Position numbers and translations under genes: made by a program
Notes under the pieces: model-generated
The model's input: the letters and a program-made list of their open reading frames with translations, nothing else
What the model was told of the DNA's origin: nothing
The model's database searches: none
Assembly: GCA_024636445.1 (NCBI GenBank)
Contig: JAGXHE010000074.1
Coordinates: 1 to 32,941 of the forward strand
DNA: 32,941 nt
Direction of reading: 5' to 3'
Source of the DNA: Sulfitobacter sp.
GTDB lineage: Bacteria; Pseudomonadota; Alphaproteobacteria; Rhodobacterales; Rhodobacteraceae
Part shown: positions 31,332-32,941 of the stretch, piece by piece
Position numbering within the stretch: position 1 is the stretch's first letter
Layout: the number at the start of each line of letters is the position of its first letter

Positions 31332-32941
31332 CTAGAGGGTGCCCCACAGGTCGGGATCAAGGGCGTCGGTCAAAGGCTTCAGCAGATCAGATTGCCCCTG
31401 CCACCGTCCCAGGGATTTGCTGTGAACAGGCGCTCGGACCTGATGGATGCTGGCCGTCAATACCGGGCGCACAACGTCTTGTGGTGACGTCATGGCTCTG
31501 TCCCATGCAACCCCGCAAAGATCCGCCAGACGCCGGCTGGTGCCGTCGATGTCCGCAACCAGATCGCTGTATTGCACAGAATGAATACGCCCTTCGTACC
31601 GTGCACGCCAATCTGACATGACGCGGGCATAGTGGTTCATATGCAGCGCCATTCGGGTGAAATCGTTGGAGTAGGCGTGGGCGGTCGTGGGAAACAGATT
31701 TTCCCACATCGACAGGGCCACATCGCGCGGGTCGCGCTGCATTTCAATGATCACCGCATCTGGAAATGCCCGCAGGATCGGCCCGACAAAGCGGAAGTTC
31801 TCGGGCATCTTGTCCACGAACGCGGCGGTGCCATCCGGCAGGGCTGGCAAAGCGCGCAGATAGGCCTCGGGCAGATCGGTGTCCGAGGTCTCACCATGCA
31901 AGGCCGCGCGGACAGCCTCGCCCATATGGTTCAACTCGCCCAGCCCGGCGATGGCGGGATGTGCCGACAGAACCTGTTCGCAGAGCGAGGTCCCGGACCG
32001 GATCAGGCCGACCACGAACACAGGGGTCGGCTTGCCGGTTGCACGTTCAGCAGTTTCCAGCGCATCGCTGAGCGTCAGAATCCTGTCATGCTCGGCGGCC
32101 TCTATTTTGGGGTCGTATGGCATCGCCTTGGCCGCCAGCCGATTGCCGGTGGTCAGCCGTTCTGACGCCTGCGCAGTGTTCAGTGTGCGCTCGACCCGCG
32201 CCAGTGCGAAGGTCAGCAAAATATGTGTCGGGCTGCCGCGTTTTTCGGCATCTGCCGCTGTTTTCAGCGGTTCCAGAAGGTCTGCGGCCTGCGTCGCATC
32301 CACCAGATAGGCAAGGGCGTTCAGTGCGATGGGATGTCCGTCGAAGTGATCCAGAACCCTGCGATAGGCTGCAATCGCCGCCTCGGTTTGGCCCATTGCG
32401 CTGTTCAGGCGCCCGTCTAGCAACGTCAGGCCAATGTGGTTCGGTGCGTGACGCAAACCAAGATCGAGATTGCTGCGTGCCGCGTCGAATTCGGCACGCT
32501 CCACCAACAGTTCCGCGTATTGCAGCCGAAAGTCTGCGTTATTCGGGGCAAGCTGTGTTGCCATCTCAAGATCGGTGGTGGCGTTTGCGCTATTGTCAGC
32601 GGCCAGAGCGATGCGCGCGCGCAAGGCAAACAAGGCCGCCGAAGTCGGTGACACCTTGATGGCTGCATCGACAGCGTCGCGGGCGGCTGCATAATCCGCT
32701 GCCGCAATCTGTGCGTTGACGTTCAGTTGCAGCAGCGCCGGGTGTTGCGGCCAGCTTGACAACGCCGTTGCAAGATCCGCCCGTGCGCGTTTGGTGTCGC
32801 CCATCGCCAAGAGGGTCTGGATACGGTTCTGACGTCCGGTGGGGTCATTTGGTACGGCATTGACCAGTTGGGTGAAAAACCTCAGCGCCTCGGAATTCTG
32901 CCCAAGTGCTGCACACGAAAGCCCCGCAAGGTTCAGCAAGA
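31332..32941 (-). CDS. TPR-repeat sulfotransferase (N-terminus beyond right edge)
   Basis: Partial protein of 535 or more residues. About 300 residues of TPR-type helical repeats (for example ALRFFTQLVNAVPNDP, AAIAAYRRVLDHFDGHPIAL) are followed by a sulfotransferase domain. The 5'-phosphosulfate loop is VVGLIRSGTSLCEQVLSAHP (near residue 320) and the 3'-phosphate motif is MQRDPRDVALSMWENLF. This TPR-sulfotransferase type is widespread in marine alphaproteobacteria; the acceptor is unknown, possibly a surface glycan or protein. The frame stays open to the window edge, so the true start lies outside. Confidence 0.9.
   Translation of the reverse strand, partial: LLNLAGLSCAALGQNSEALRFFTQLVNAVPNDPTGRQNRIQTLLAMGDTKRARADLATALSSWPQHPALLQLNVNAQIAAADYAAARDAVDAAIKVSPTSAALFALRARIALAADNSANATTDLEMATQLAPNNADFRLQYAELLVERAEFDAARSNLDLGLRHAPNHIGLTLLDGRLNSAMGQTEAAIAAYRRVLDHFDGHPIALNALAYLVDATQAADLLEPLKTAADAEKRGSPTHILLTFALARVERTLNTAQASERLTTGNRLAAKAMPYDPKIEAAEHDRILTLSDALETAERATGKPTPVFVVGLIRSGTSLCEQVLSAHPAIAGLGELNHMGEAVRAALHGETSDTDLPEAYLRALPALPDGTAAFVDKMPENFRFVGPILRAFPDAVIIEMQRDPRDVALSMWENLFPTTAHAYSNDFTRMALHMNHYARVMSDWRARYEGRIHSVQYSDLVADIDGTSRRLADLCGVAWDRAMTSPQDVVRPVLTASIHQVRAPVHSKSLGRWQGQSDLLKPLTDALDPDLWGTL

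Noticed and set aside
1-32941. Defence, phage or conjugative island
   Set aside because: No integrase, transposase, restriction, toxin-antitoxin, CRISPR or phage structural genes were recognised; the genes are ordinary metabolic and transport genes.

Overview
The window looks like chromosomal DNA of a marine Roseobacter-group alphaproteobacterium (Rhodobacteraceae). This is inferred from the high-GC coding pattern, the chimeric MaeB-type malic enzyme, the DmdC/FadE-type acyl-CoA dehydrogenase, the tandem MerR regulators at a beta-oxidation operon, and small dispersed repeats ending in GGCCAAAAGAA, which I remember as common between genes in this group. There are no rRNA or tRNA genes, phage genes, transposases or CRISPR arrays. 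About 30 protein genes are packed tightly, many with 1-4 base overlaps.

Left part (1-9100). A propionyl-CoA synthetase fragment (cut by the window edge) lies downstream of maeB. A divergent intergenic region carries a five-copy tandem array of 30-base hairpin units. After it comes a translationally coupled chain: a VOC/double-cupin protein of unknown function, cdd, deoA and deoB, followed by upp. This is a pyrimidine/deoxynucleoside salvage unit. A secreted SPOR-domain protein follows.

Middle (9100-15400). A convergent membrane protein resembles an M48 peptidase that has lost its HExxH site. After it come an EamA/DMT transporter, a short sulfotransferase-family protein, an SLC13-type permease with two RCK-C domains, and a membrane fatty acid desaturase. 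A strong bidirectional terminator closes this block.

Fatty-acid block (15400-23900, minus strand). Read in transcription order it holds two paralogous MerR regulators, a DmdC-like acyl-CoA dehydrogenase, a 70-residue conserved-looking protein, a GST, a thiolase (FadA), a protein made of two NTF2-like repeats, and a FadJ/FadB-type hydratase-dehydrogenase. A cluster of ACGT-containing palindromes in front of the MerR gene next to the operon is the likely operator region.

Right part (23960-32941). A plus-strand operon with a good promoter encodes two different hotdog thioesterases and a MATE exporter. It meets a minus-strand DUF952-DUF1330-pyrD chain. A secreted 5'-nucleotidase, an MFS transporter and a TPR-sulfotransferase (cut by the right edge) finish the window.

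The most unusual material is between genes: the hairpin array, a dispersed box family in two sequence versions, one inward-facing box pair resembling a small non-autonomous element, and the MerR operator cluster. I see no complete, clearly new multi-gene system. The best candidates for undescribed functions are the VOC/bicupin protein coupled to nucleoside salvage, the duplicated NTF2-like protein inside the beta-oxidation operon, and the pseudo-peptidase.
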